Below are positions 1 through 9,486 of a DNA stretch of 64,000 nt, piece by piece. The notes under the pieces were generated by a model. It saw only the letters and a list, made by a program, of their open reading frames with translations. It had not been told where the DNA came from and did no database searches. Both the position numbers and the translations under genes were made by a program. Origin of the DNA: Symbiodinium natans (Eukaryota; Sar; Dinophyceae; Suessiales; Symbiodiniaceae); contig CAJNDS010002842.1 in the NCBI GenBank assembly GCA_905221605.1, positions 198,580 to 262,579 of the forward strand. Reading direction: 5' to 3'. Numbering within the stretch: the first letter of the stretch is position 1; each line of letters opens with the position of its first letter.

Positions 1-476
1 GGTTTAGGGTATAGGGCTTGGGCCCATTCTGCATTCTTAAGCAGATGAGGGTTTACGAAAATAAGGGAACCTCATTTAAAGTAGACCTCCAAAGAGTAAT
101 TCCCTTAGAATAAGGACCCCAAGAAGGCACCCTTATTATCGAAAACCCCAGATGGTTCTTGAGGCTCAGAATGACAATGACAGTAGCGTCAACAACAAGG
201 AGCAGAATCACAGTAGTGGCCTAAAGCTAGACTACTGTTTCTTACGAACCCAAAAAAAACAATACTCCTTATCTTGCCCTTAGGAGGAGGATATATATAC
301 ATATAGACATATATGTATGTATATATATACATATATATTTCTTTTTTTTTGGGGGGGGGTTCTTGAGCAAGATTTGCTTACAACCCCCACCCAAACGAAG
401 AAGACAAAGAAGAAGAATCCCTCCAAAAGAAGAATATTTTGTTTTTTTGGGGGGTTCTTAAAGCAAATAGTGGCAG
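1..476. other. Non-coding start of window
   Basis: Degenerate GGGTTTA start, an AT-rich (TATATA) stretch near 288-335, and G/T-rich runs. No gene seen. Confidence 0.5.
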
Positions 477-533
477 AGCCAAGGCCATGGAGCGACAGCG
501 AGCTGCACTCAGAGACCAGGAGTTGCGAGCAAG
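477..533 (+). CDS. Tentative 5' exon, coiled-coil-like
   Basis: Between an AG at 475-476 and a GT donor at 534 one frame reads AKAMERQRAALRDQELRAR, a charged helix. (TTTAGGG)n follows the donor, as for the firm exons downstream. Phase does not join directly to the next exon at 1520, so an exon is missing or a junction is wrong. Membership in the channel gene is inference. Confidence 0.45.
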
Positions 534-847
534 GTGTTTCGGGTTCTGGATTTAGGGTTTAGGGTTTAGGATTTAGGGTTTAGGGTTTAGGGTTTAGGGT
601 TTAGGGCTGAGGGTTAGGATTTAGGGTTAAGTGTTTAGGGCCATGGAGAAATCAGACCGAAGCCCTCACACCGCCTAGTAAAAGTCCTTCAGGGTCTAGA
701 GAGCTCATAGGGTGAGGTTTCTGGGCTTCAGGGTGGGGAGCTGAGGGCATGGCGCATGGTTGTTTTTGGTCTTGTTTTTCTCAGTTCTGGGGCCTGGGGG
801 GCGTGAACTTCGCAGCTTGAAGTCCCTACGCGTTATCCCCCTGGTTC

Positions 848-944
848 TTAGCAGGGAATGAAGGAGTTTTTGGTACCCTACACAATCCTGGAAAGGGAGA
901 TATAGGGGATAGAGAAGGTACCTCATTCCCTCATTCCCAACTAA
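848..944. mobile_element. MITE-like inverted repeat, family GGGAATGAGGTACC
   Basis: Ends TTAGCAGGGAATGAAGG and CCTCATTCCCAACTAAG, with GGTACC inside each arm. Relative of 20581-20685. Confidence 0.55.
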
Positions 945-1519
945 GAAGCAGCGCGTTCTCAGGGGGGGGGGGGGGATCCTCTCATGCCCCACACTACCTA
1001 CCCCCCCCCCCCTCACCCCAAATAAGGCTTCAACGAAAAATGCTGTGGGCCTTATTTGGGGTTTAGGGTTCAGGGTTTAGGGTTCAGGGTTTTCGGGTTT
1101 AGGGTTTAGGGTTTAGGGTTTAGGGCAGGTTGGTGTCAGGTTTAGGGTTCAAGCGGGTGAGATGCTTTGCTTCAGGGGGGGACGCAGCTCGGGACGTGCT
1201 GAAACCTAAGCCCTAAACACTAAACCCTGTACTATACTAGAAGCCTATAAACCCCATGAACCGTTTTAAGCCGTGTAACCCCTATGAAGCCCAAAAACCG
1301 TATAAACCCCAAAAAGCCCTCCAAACCCCATAAACCCGGTAAACCCCATAAACCGCATAAACCCTGCAAACCCCCCAACCCTAAACCCCAAACCTTAAGC
1401 CCTAAACCGAACCCTAAACCCCAAACCCAAACCCCTAAACCCTAAACCCCAAACCCTAAACCCTAACCCCCAAACCCTAAACCCTAAACCCCAAACCCTA
1501 AACCCTAAGCCCTATCCAG

Positions 1520-1604
1520 GCTTGGAGATGCAAGCGCACCTCCGCTCAGCGGAGAAGTACAGCGTGGAGGCCAGCCGAGCTCCGGGGGGAGGGGGCGGTT
1601 CATG
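1520..1604 (+). CDS. Tentative exon, coiled-coil-like
   Basis: The acceptor TATCCAG ends at 1519 directly after a CCCTAAA array, and a good donor GTAAGG starts at 1605, followed by TTTAGGG repeats. One frame reads LEMQAHLRSAEKYSVEASRA. A GC donor after SVE (GCCAGC) would give a better phase with the next candidate exon. Confidence 0.5.
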
Positions 1605-1976
1605 GTAAGGTTCTCTTGTTGGGTTTAGGGTTTAGGAATTAGGGTTTAGGGTTTAGGGTTTATAGGGTTTAGGGTTTAGGGTTTATAGGGTTTAGGGTTT
1701 ATAGGGTTCAGGGTTTATAGGGCTTGGGGTTTAGGGTTTGGGTGATTTGGCGTCGATGTCTGGGGCTCTGGCGCTGCAGGGCTCCCTAAACCCTAAAGCC
1801 TCAACCCTAAACCCCAAGCCCCAAACCCCAAACCCTAAACCCTAAACCCTAAACCCTAAACCCTAAACCCTAAACCCTAAACCCTAAACCCTAAACCCTA
1901 AACCCTAAACCCTAAACCCTAAACCCTAACCCTAAACCCTAAAAAACTAAAGACAGCAGGAGAAACCGATGCAAGT

Positions 1977-2022
1977 GCGGTGCGCTTTCTCCGCGCAAGC
2001 ACGTGGGGGCCCCGCCCCGCCC
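1977..2022 (+). CDS. Tentative exon
   Basis: This is a short GC-rich island after AAAGACAG, with a CCCTAAA array just upstream (1790-1945) and TTTAGGG just downstream (2046 on), the bracket seen around firm exons. One frame reads EKPMQVRCAFSAQA up to a GTGGGG donor. Boundaries are uncertain. Confidence 0.35.
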
Positions 2023-3157
2023 AGGGGTTCAGAGTTTGGGGCCCAAGTTTAGGGTTTAGGGTTTAGGGTTTAGGGTTTAGGGTTTAGGGTTTAGGGTTTT
2101 GGGGTTTGGGGTTTAGGGTTTAGGGTTCAGGGTTTAGGGTTTGGGGTTGAGGGCGAACATGGCGTGTTCCTGAAATTAGGGGCCCGTATGTCGGGGGAAC
2201 CTCCATAGGAGCCGTCCCCTCTGCCGAAATTATTGTCGGTGTAGGGTTGATGTCTTAGGGTTCAGGGTTTAGGGCTGCGGGTTGAGCTTAGGGGCTTTGG
2301 ACCTCAAATAAGACTCACCTGCCCATGCAAAGTCTTCGAGACACAGCATTGATAGATTCCCCTACCCTGAAACGGGGGCTTGCGATATTAGGGGTACCTT
2401 ATTGGGGTCCTTGGGTACCTCATTGGGGGGTCCTAATTCTGGGGATCCTACTAAGTTACTATTGAGACGATCTGATTCATTATGGAACCCTGAGGTGGTA
2501 GCTTCGTGTACGCTCCTCAACGAAGAACCAAGTAGTGGGGAATTCGGTCCTTCGGCCTAATAGCCCGCTCCCCCGTCCTGCAAACCCTTTAGATTCTATA
2601 GGTCCCCCTATAGGTCCCCCTACAACGCCCTTTAAGGGGTTCTATAGGAAACCTCCTAGATTCTTCATAATTCACGTTTCTTAACAAGAGCCCCGGGAGT
2701 AGGATGCACGGATGTTCCGTTTGTGAGGACTCTCTCGCTTTAGCTACTATTGCGCTTGAGAACTCCCCAAAAAACTGAAAACATTCCTGCTTCTGCGGGC
2801 AATATAGGGAGTATTATCGTATATTTTGGGACCCTAAACCCTACATGCAAATAGTGGTTAGGGGTTGGGCTCTGACGTCTTGAGCTTTAGGATTTCGGTC
2901 TGGGGGTGCCTATTACCCCCCAGAATCCCTACGAAGCCCCACATAACTCTCGACCCGTCTACCCTACATTGTAAACCCCTAAACCCTGAACCCAAGACCT
3001 TGGGGCCATACACCCTTAACCCCAACCCCCAAACCCTAAGCCCGAAACCCCAACCCCCAAACCCCAAACCCTAAACCCTAAACCCTAAACCCTAAACCCT
3101 AAACCCTAAACCCTAAACTCCACTGCGGCTCTGGCTCCCGAAGGGTACGGAACATAG

Positions 3158-3206
3158 GCCGGGGCATGGGCCCAAACGCGGCTGAAGAGGCCCTGGAGTC
3201 CCAAAG
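3158..3206 (+). CDS. Tentative exon, helical
   Basis: One frame reads RGMGPNAAEEALESQ. The donor is GTTTAGG, the first bases of a telomere-like stretch, and CCCTAAA repeats (3064-3117) lie upstream. It ends with two codon bases, which fit the exon at 3937. Confidence 0.5.
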
Positions 3207-3936
3207 GTTTAGGTCTTTCAGGGCGGCTGTTTAGGGTTTAGGGTTTAGGGTTTAGGGTTTAGGGTTTAGGGTTTAGGGTTTAGGGCAACTTAAGTGCTTT
3301 TCAGGGTGTTTTTTTTGGTGTCTTGCGTTTCGGGTTTAGGGCTTTCAGGGTTTAGGGTTTAGGGTTTAGGGTTTAGGGTTAGGGTTTAGGGTTTAGGGTT
3401 TAGTGTTTAGTGTTTAGGGTTTAGGGTTTAGTGTTTAGGGTTTAGGGTTTAGGGTTTAGGGTTTAGGGTTTAGGGCTTTTAGGGTTTAGGGCTTGCAGGG
3501 CGTTGAGAGTTTGCGGCTTTTAGGGCTTCGAGGGCTTCGAGGGTTTTTGGGGCTGTGAGGGCCGTTAGGATAGGGGTTTTGTGGTCTTGTGGATTTCATT
3601 AAGGGGAATAGAATCTAGGGCTATTAAGGCTTTTTGGGTTTGGGGAGACTAGAACTGTAGTAGGCGATGAAGTAACCCTTCATCTTAACTGGTTAAGCTT
3701 GACTTTCCCAAGGAACTCAGCCGGGCAAGCTTTGCTTGGATAAACCCAAACACCGAGCCATACTGCCAGCCTAAGCAGTTCGGTGTCAGAGTGTTTCATC
3801 GGAGTTGTCAGGGGTTTGGGGGCGAGGTTGGAGTTTCTTAGGTGAGTTTCGAATTAACGTATCTTATTTTGCTTTTCTTTGAGGTTTAAGAGTTTTCTCT
3901 GTTTTTTTCGGACTGCTCCCCTGTCTCTCCTTGCAG

Positions 3937-3962
3937 CCGCTGCGTTGTCAGGGGCCTCGACG
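3937..3962 (+). CDS. Exon before the retroelement-bearing intron
   Basis: A strong pyrimidine tract and TTGCAG acceptor (3931-3936) precede a short exon reading RCVVRGLD and a GTGTAC donor. It ends with one codon base, which fits the exon at 12234. The intron between them contains the whole Penelope-like element. Confidence 0.5.
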
Positions 3963-4713
3963 GTGTACGCCGGGGCGGCCGCCTGGCTCTTACCAGCAAG
4001 GAAAACAAACAGAGTGGCCCTAATATGGTGTTAGTGTGTGTGTGTGTGTTTTTTGAAAAGTGAGTGTGTGTGTGTGTGTGCGCGTTGTATGTGCGTGCGT
4101 GGGTGGGTGGGTGCGTGGATGGGTGCGTGGATGGGTGCGTGGATGGGTGCGTGCGTGCGTGGGTGGGCGGGTGGGTGGGTGGATGTGTGTGTGTGGGGAA
4201 TCCCTGTTACCAAGGTTGAAGTGCCAAGAGCTAGCATCCAGTTTAGACCAGATTTGAACGCTTAGGTGCGCGGTCAACCGCACCACAAGTTCGCAGTTCG
4301 TTGTTTGCAGTTTGCAGTTGCACCGAGCTGTTTGAGCAGGGGGACTGGGCACTCTGTGACTGACCCAGTCTAGGCGTGCCTGCAGTTTGTCGAAGCATTG
4401 CTTCAACAGGGTTTGTTTGCCATGCTGTTTAGGTTGCTGTACAAGTCCTTGTTTCGTATTGTATCTAGAGTACACTCATGTGAGGGTTCATGCAGGCTCT
4501 GCATTTGAAATCTTCACCTCTCAGACAATCGTGAGAAGAGGGAGGATTGCACGAGTGTGTGTGTGTGTGTGTTCTTTGTGTGTGTGCGCGCGCTTAGTGT
4601 GTGTGTGTGTGTGTGTGTGTGCTTTGTGTGTGTGTGTGCTTTTGTGTGCATTTTTTGTTTGTGTGTTTTGTGTGTCTAACACAGTCAGTGTATGCGTGTG
4701 TGTGTGTGTGTGT
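3963..4713. repeat. GT-rich microsatellites upstream of the retroelement
   Basis: (GT)n and (GGGT/GTGC)n runs at 4031-4192 and 4555-4713. The peptides they encode in six frames are low-complexity artefacts. The retroelement begins at the end of the second run. 4193-4554 shows no recognisable gene. Confidence 0.85.
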
Positions 4714-4988
4714 GGACCATCTGTATCTAAGATGTGAAGTTATGGCTGAACACTCATTGATCCTCCTGAAAGCTGTGCATTGATTCGTCGCACTGAAGTG
4801 ATCTGATTTATCTGATTCCCCAAAAGAAAGCCGAGATGTTATGTCAAGCAGGGGGGTGCTGGAGAGATTTGCAGTCAGCACCCAATGAAGACGCTGCATA
4901 TCTCTTGTGATACCATTGCAGACGTGCAATGGCGTACCTGCGAACTTCGAGGAATTTTCCCAACCAGCTTCGACTGGGTATGTGTGTG
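4714..4988 (+). repeat. Left pseudo-LTR (275 bp)
   Basis: Direct repeat of 11731-12005 (offset 7017) without a visible difference. It starts GGACCATCTG after a GT run and ends CTGGGTATGTGTGTG. A small hairpin CCAG-CTTCGA-CTGG lies at 4964-4977. Confidence 0.9.
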
Positions 4989-4989
4989 A

Positions 4990-5157
4990 TTCCCGACAGT
5001 AATTCTGCCAAAGCGCTGTCGGACTCACGGCCTGCGTGAGAGAATTCAAGCTCTGAATGCATGCTGAAGCAGATTTCCAGGGCTCAAGACCTCCCAGATA
5101 CGAAAAGACCTTCAGCCTCAGACCATCCTCTAGAGTTTTGACATATGACGTACCCAA
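4990..5157 (-). CDS. F-box-like ORF segment, antisense in the element
   Basis: The minus strand reads MGTSYVKTLEDGLRLKVFSY at the start, then an LNSLTQAV and ALWQNYC pattern. L-x-D-x-L-x-L-K-V-F-S-Y-L with a later A-L-W resembles an F-box (substrate adaptor of SCF ubiquitin ligases). The open frame continues through the left pseudo-LTR into a CA repeat, where it is unlikely to be real. It could be a captured host exon or chance. Confidence 0.35.
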
Positions 5158-5357
5158 TTTGAAGATGATGTCATCACATTGAGATTAGTCGAACAGCTTA
5201 CATGACTTTATCTTGAGCGTCCTTCTGAATGCACCCTGAGTCGCAGGACGACATTGAACGACATCACATCCCTCTGAATACAACCTAAGTCACTGGACGG
5301 TATACTGTAATATCATGCCGTGAGTTCACCCAAGTTAGTACGTACACATTTGCAGCA

Positions 5358-6690
5358 ATGGACCGTCGTTTACACATTCATGTGCACCTATCTGGACGAC
5401 ATCGATCCAGAAGCAGGCACCGCAGAAGAGACTGCGCAAGACATCGTACAAGAAGACGCAGAACTTCGTCATCCAGTAGCTCCAGTTCTAGCCCTAAACG
5501 AACGGCCAATGTTCTTGATGCATTCTCAATGGGTATGCGGTGTGCCGGTATGCCTCCTGGTACTTGGAACCGCCCGGGCACTTGGAACAATCCTATGGCA
5601 AGCAGTTCTTCAGTTCTTCGTCGTATCCTGTCAGACAAGAATACCCAATTAACATGGTACCTGGCAGATTTCCCAATAGTCTCGCTGCGATACAAGACAA
5701 TCCTCCGGCACCCGTACGACCATCAGTACCTTTGAGTACGCAAAGGCCGACGCTGACGTCAGATTTTTCCCACCCAGATGCTTTTAGCATAGTGCAACTG
5801 GTGCAAAATCGTATTCCTTTTCCTGGAGATACCTCAGCAATAGGCCAGTACACGGACATGTTCTATGAGATCAACCAAGCACAACAATGGCCTGTAGAGC
5901 GTCCTGCACCTTTGATGGGCACGATTCCTACCAAGCCGACGTCATCCATTTGGGTTTCTGTTCCTTTCGACCAGGTTAAGACCATTGTCCTGCGCAGAAA
6001 GTGGATTGAGCCGCTTTATCGACTGGTCAACGACGTTACGTTGGAGAATTTCAGAGTTCAGCGGGTCTGTCTCTTTCATCTGTTGCAACAAAACGGCCCG
6101 ATTACCAAGATGAATCAGCAGACTTTGGCAGTGTTCCTCAACGCAGTCATTGTCAATAGATTGCAGATCTCCGACTTTGTAGATCATGCTCGATGCTTTC
6201 ATGTGAATGGTGTCAACATGTGGTTCCTGAGAACAAAGAATTTTCCAGGCCCGCTAGAAGAAGCATTGACTGGTCACAATTATGCCTGGTGCCATGTTTG
6301 CGGATTGGATACCGTTCTAGGTGTTCTTCGTTGCGGTGTGGTACTCCCCACCACTAGTGATGGCATACAGCTGGATCCTAACCTGCCTTTGACTGGTTTC
6401 TTTGGCCGTGGGCAATAATGCGATGGCGACCCTTGGCAATGTGCAACTCAACTAGCAATCAAATGTCATGCTCATCCCAAAAACGCCTATGGGATTTCAG
6501 TTGATGGGATTTTGAGAGGGAACCACGTGCTTCCCGATAGATCCAGTACCTGGCTTGAGGAATTCATTTGCACCAGGTCCGGCATCGTTAAATCCAAATC
6601 AACAGATCGTCGATGGTGTTTCAGATGCGACTTAGCGTCCATCCAGTTCATTTGTCTCACCCACAAAGCAGATGACAGCAGCTCGATGTG
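5358..6690 (+). pseudogene. Retroelement ORF-A, interrupted
   Basis: A basic RS/S-rich stretch (from 5358, frame 5358-5735) overlaps a second frame (5540-6418) that holds the main domain, so a frame change is needed. The main frame stops at TAA 6416-6418 but stays open for about 90 more codons to TGA near 6690, reading CDGDPWQCATQLAIKCHAHP then GISVDGILRGNHVLP. The segment HVCGLDTVLGVLRCGVVLP followed by GFFGRG recalls the H-G-T...G pattern of ADP-ribosyltransferase/KptA-like folds, but that is only a resemblance. Function unknown. Confidence 0.45.
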
Positions 6691-6943
6691 AAATTGACCT
6701 GTTCACCATATCTGCTTCTGCACTCACCGACAGTGACTAATTCTATGTAGTGCTTACAAATTTCGTTCTACGTTTAGGCCTCTTCTTATTCGGTTTACAT
6801 TTAGACCCCGCCACGCGCTCTACCGTGGAAGAGAATGATGAAGTCACTGAAGGCAGCAAAGAAGACATGTAGCATCAACTTATTGAAGAGTCTCATAGCA
6901 AGCTTCTATTCCCAAAAGCTAGGCGACGTTCTGCAAGGGCCCC

Positions 6944-7156
6944 ATGTTTTTCCAGCAAGAACCGACTGAGCAGAAGTCCTCGATCAAAGCACCTCCACAG
7001 TCTAGTTCGAGGAGCAGTTCTCATCCTCACAAAACAACAGCACCTGCCCCAAAGCAAGTGACTAGGCCTCCATGTCTCACCCCTTCTGCTGCAACAGTAA
7101 AGCGTCGCCGCGCGCTAGATCCTCAGAAAACCAGTTGTAGAGCGGCTGAAGGTTGA
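6944..7156 (+). CDS. Short S/P/K-rich ORF in retroelement
   Basis: 70 aa, rich in Ser, Pro, Lys and Arg, no recognised domain. It may be the disordered C-terminal continuation of ORF-A or the start of the next ORF. An inverted repeat (GAAAGAAAACGATGCGCGCC/GCATCGTTTTCTTTC) at about 7183-7220 follows. Confidence 0.3.
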   Translation: MFFQQEPTEQKSSIKAPPQSSSRSSSHPHKTTAPAPKQVTRPPCLTPSAATVKRRRALDPQKTSCRAAEG

Positions 7157-7376
7157 GACTCCTTCTTGTGTAAACAGCAAAGGAAAGAAAACGATGCGCG
7201 CCCGCATCGTTTTCTTTCTTTTGTTGCTTCTGTTATGGCTTGTGGTGACCGTCATAGAGTCATAGACCCCGGGAGTACCGAACTTTCACCTCCGTGTGTT
7301 TTGATATCTAAATAGCAGCCATGCGCACTCTTGAAGCAGTTTGGTTCCAGCCGCATTTTTCCAGCCTAGCCTCATC

Positions 7377-8498
7377 ATGTCGTGGAAATCTTGGGACCAA
7401 TGGCAGCCTTCTCGAGATTGGGATCGTTCGCAATGGCAATCAGGGGGTTGGAACATGCAAGATAGTTCGTGGAGTTCGACCCCAACTAAGTCCAATGTCC
7501 ATCGTGAGCCTGGTCGAGACTTCAGTTCCCCTACAGGCTTCCCAGTGATTCATGGGCTACCTGATGACTTCAAGAGTACCAAAACTCATCTTGACAGTCG
7601 GGAAGTGTATGGTAAGACCATGTTACGCCGAATTGCTCCAACATCTTGGTCTACCAAATACCAGTTGGCCGGAAAAGAGATGGACAGCATTCGACTTGTA
7701 GATCTGCTTTGGCGAGGTTGGAACAACTATCACTTGAGAGCGCTTTCGCATGGCCAGTATGTTTCACTCGTTGTTGCGCGAAAGGTCAACGAACGTGTTT
7801 TTTCGTCTAGCATTCTCACCCATTTGCGAGAGAATAAGTGGGACATAGATGAGTTGTCCACTCAGTTTGCTCGTTTGCACCCTGAAGCTTGCCCCAATGC
7901 TTCCTCAAACTCTGATGAGCACAAAGCCATCAAGGCCCAAGCGTTAGCCAAGTTTCTTGTGCAGCAGCTCCAACAATTTGTTGTCTCTTCAAACAGTCAG
8001 CCCAGCGATCTTCAGAAGATTGCCCAACTGGAAGAACAGCTCCAGATGGAGAAAGCTAAGAACGCCAAGCGAGGTTTGGAAGAGCCCGAACCATCTCCTT
8101 CCGAGAAGCGTGTCCGTTTGAAGCAGAAGACCGCTTTGCCAATTGTTTCTTCGTCAGCTCCACAATTTGATCCTGCAGTCATTGCTCGACAAGCTGTTGA
8201 CCCTTCCAACATCCCCAAAGATCGTGTTTTTGCCCAGGCCAGCCTTTCCTCAGTTACCAAGACAGCCATTGAAAAATGGCTCAAGAGCCTCAAAGGCAAA
8301 GACAAAGGCAAGGCCGAACAGTTGGATGCCGCGATTTCGTTTGCAGACAAGATCAGCAACACGATTGATGCTGCTACGTTTCAAGCACTTCGTGACAAGT
8401 GTGCTCAGTTGGGACTGCCTGTCAGTCTCGCTGTAAAGATCAAAGCGCCTGAGCTCATTCGCATCTTGACAGCTGCGACTTTCGTAGCAGAGATCTGA
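7377..8498 (+). CDS. Retroelement ORF-B, coiled-coil protein
   Basis: Intact ORF with an in-frame ATG at 7341 and another at 7377 (MSWKSWDQWQPSRDWDRSQW). It has a W/Q/S-rich N-terminus, a helical middle domain (LVDLLWRGWNNYHLRALSHG), a coiled coil (IAQLEEQLQMEKAKNAKRG), a basic patch (SEKRVRLKQK) that may act as nuclear localisation signal, and a helical C-terminal domain ending in a Leu-rich segment. It is placed like the ORF1 (RNA-binding/chaperone) of other retroelements; that role is inference. Confidence 0.6.
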   Translation: MSWKSWDQWQPSRDWDRSQWQSGGWNMQDSSWSSTPTKSNVHREPGRDFSSPTGFPVIHGLPDDFKSTKTHLDSREVYGKTMLRRIAPTSWSTKYQLAGKEMDSIRLVDLLWRGWNNYHLRALSHGQYVSLVVARKVNERVFSSSILTHLRENKWDIDELSTQFARLHPEACPNASSNSDEHKAIKAQALAKFLVQQLQQFVVSSNSQPSDLQKIAQLEEQLQMEKAKNAKRGLEEPEPSPSEKRVRLKQKTALPIVSSSAPQFDPAVIARQAVDPSNIPKDRVFAQASLSSVTKTAIEKWLKSLKGKDKGKAEQLDAAISFADKISNTIDAATFQALRDKCAQLGLPVSLAVKIKAPELIRILTAATFVAEI

Positions 8499-8540
8499 CT
8501 AGGCGTCATTTCGTGCCAAGAGTCCTGCGACTGGAACATT

Positions 8541-9415
8541 TTGAGACTTCTCCTTTCGGCCTTAGCCGTTATTCATGCTTGCTGTTTCCATTCTGATGAG
8601 CTTATAGGATTCAGATTTTGTACTCGTGTTCTACAAGTCTTCTTGTGTGCAACGGCACTACATTCGCATCCTGGAGTTTCGTGCACCATTCGCACCTGGA
8701 GAAGAAGGACCAGTCATTTTGTTGGTAAGACCTTGGTACAGATTGCAGACATGATGTCAACTCCATGTTCCACCTACGTAGTGGTTCTACCTGCACTTCA
8801 GCGCAGACAGTGGACAAAAACCGGAAGCCTGCTTGATGCGAAGAAGTTTTATGTGGGATCCACCACTAAAACAGTTCATCAACGACATGATGCTCGTATT
8901 CGCAAGCTCCGACTTCTACAACAAGGACAGTTTACTAACACGGAAATCATGGTTCACTACTTTCACAACCATGCCGACCTGTTTGACACCGTCATCTTGC
9001 CGCTAGGAACATTTCCTGACAAAGTATCTGTTCGGGCTGCTGAATGTAAGTATCTGTTCGGGCTGCTGAATGTACTCTCATACATTCCTGGAAACCTGGC
9101 CTTAACATGCCTTGGGTCGCTAATCTCAACCCAACCTCTTCAACCCGTACGTCGCAGCAGACCTTGTCCAATAGTCAATACAGTTGTCCTGGAAAACGCT
9201 TATGGAGGAAGGCACGCAGACGACTTCGCACATTGGGTAATTATTCTTCGTTGTTATTCCAGTCAGGCTCTCTGTCCTCAAGAGAATTGGGCCCTTTTGG
9301 TCAAATTAGCCCACGGAGGTATGTCAGCGTTCAACACGGAACGAAGATTGAGAAGCTCCGAGTTTCACGCCGCTCACCTGTATGCCCTGTACCGTATGTG
9401 CAATCTATTGGATGA
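8541..9415 (+). pseudogene. GIY-YIG endonuclease region of retroelement, frameshifted
   Basis: The nuclease core reads YVVVLPALQ, then KKFYVGSTTKTVHQRHDAR, the GIY...YVGST...R pattern of GIY-YIG nucleases, then VRAAEC. At 9023-9074 a 26-bp unit is present twice in tandem; skipping one copy continues the domain in the other frame as TLIHSWKPGLNMPW, the usual E-x-x-L-I-x-x-x-K-P-x-L-N end of the fold. The duplication therefore breaks the ORF. Another frame change is needed before the RT. The nuclease would nick the target DNA to prime reverse transcription. Confidence 0.65.
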
Positions 9416-9486
9416 TCCCCCTCGCACTGCTGTAAAAGCTACCCTACACAGTTGCCTCACTTTTCGCAATCTAGCTGTCCCAAAGT

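Larger units (their letters stand above)
534..3936. repeat. Telomere-like arrays between 5' exons
   Basis: TTTAGGG arrays at about 548-606, 1065-1124, 1621-1735, 2047-2140, 3231-3286 and 3344-3480; CCCTAAA arrays at about 1375-1505, 1790-1945 and 2965-3117. A MITE-like inverted repeat lies at 848-944. Apart from the tentative exons at 1520, 1977 and 3158 the spacers look non-coding. Confidence 0.8.

Noticed and set aside
1176-1195. 20-nt exon that would fix the phase between 477 and 1520
   Set aside because: It fits phase but is G-rich low complexity and has the wrong array orientation around it.
4020-4737. Several overlapping ORFs rich in Cys/Val or His/Thr
   Set aside because: They are translations of GT/CA microsatellite.
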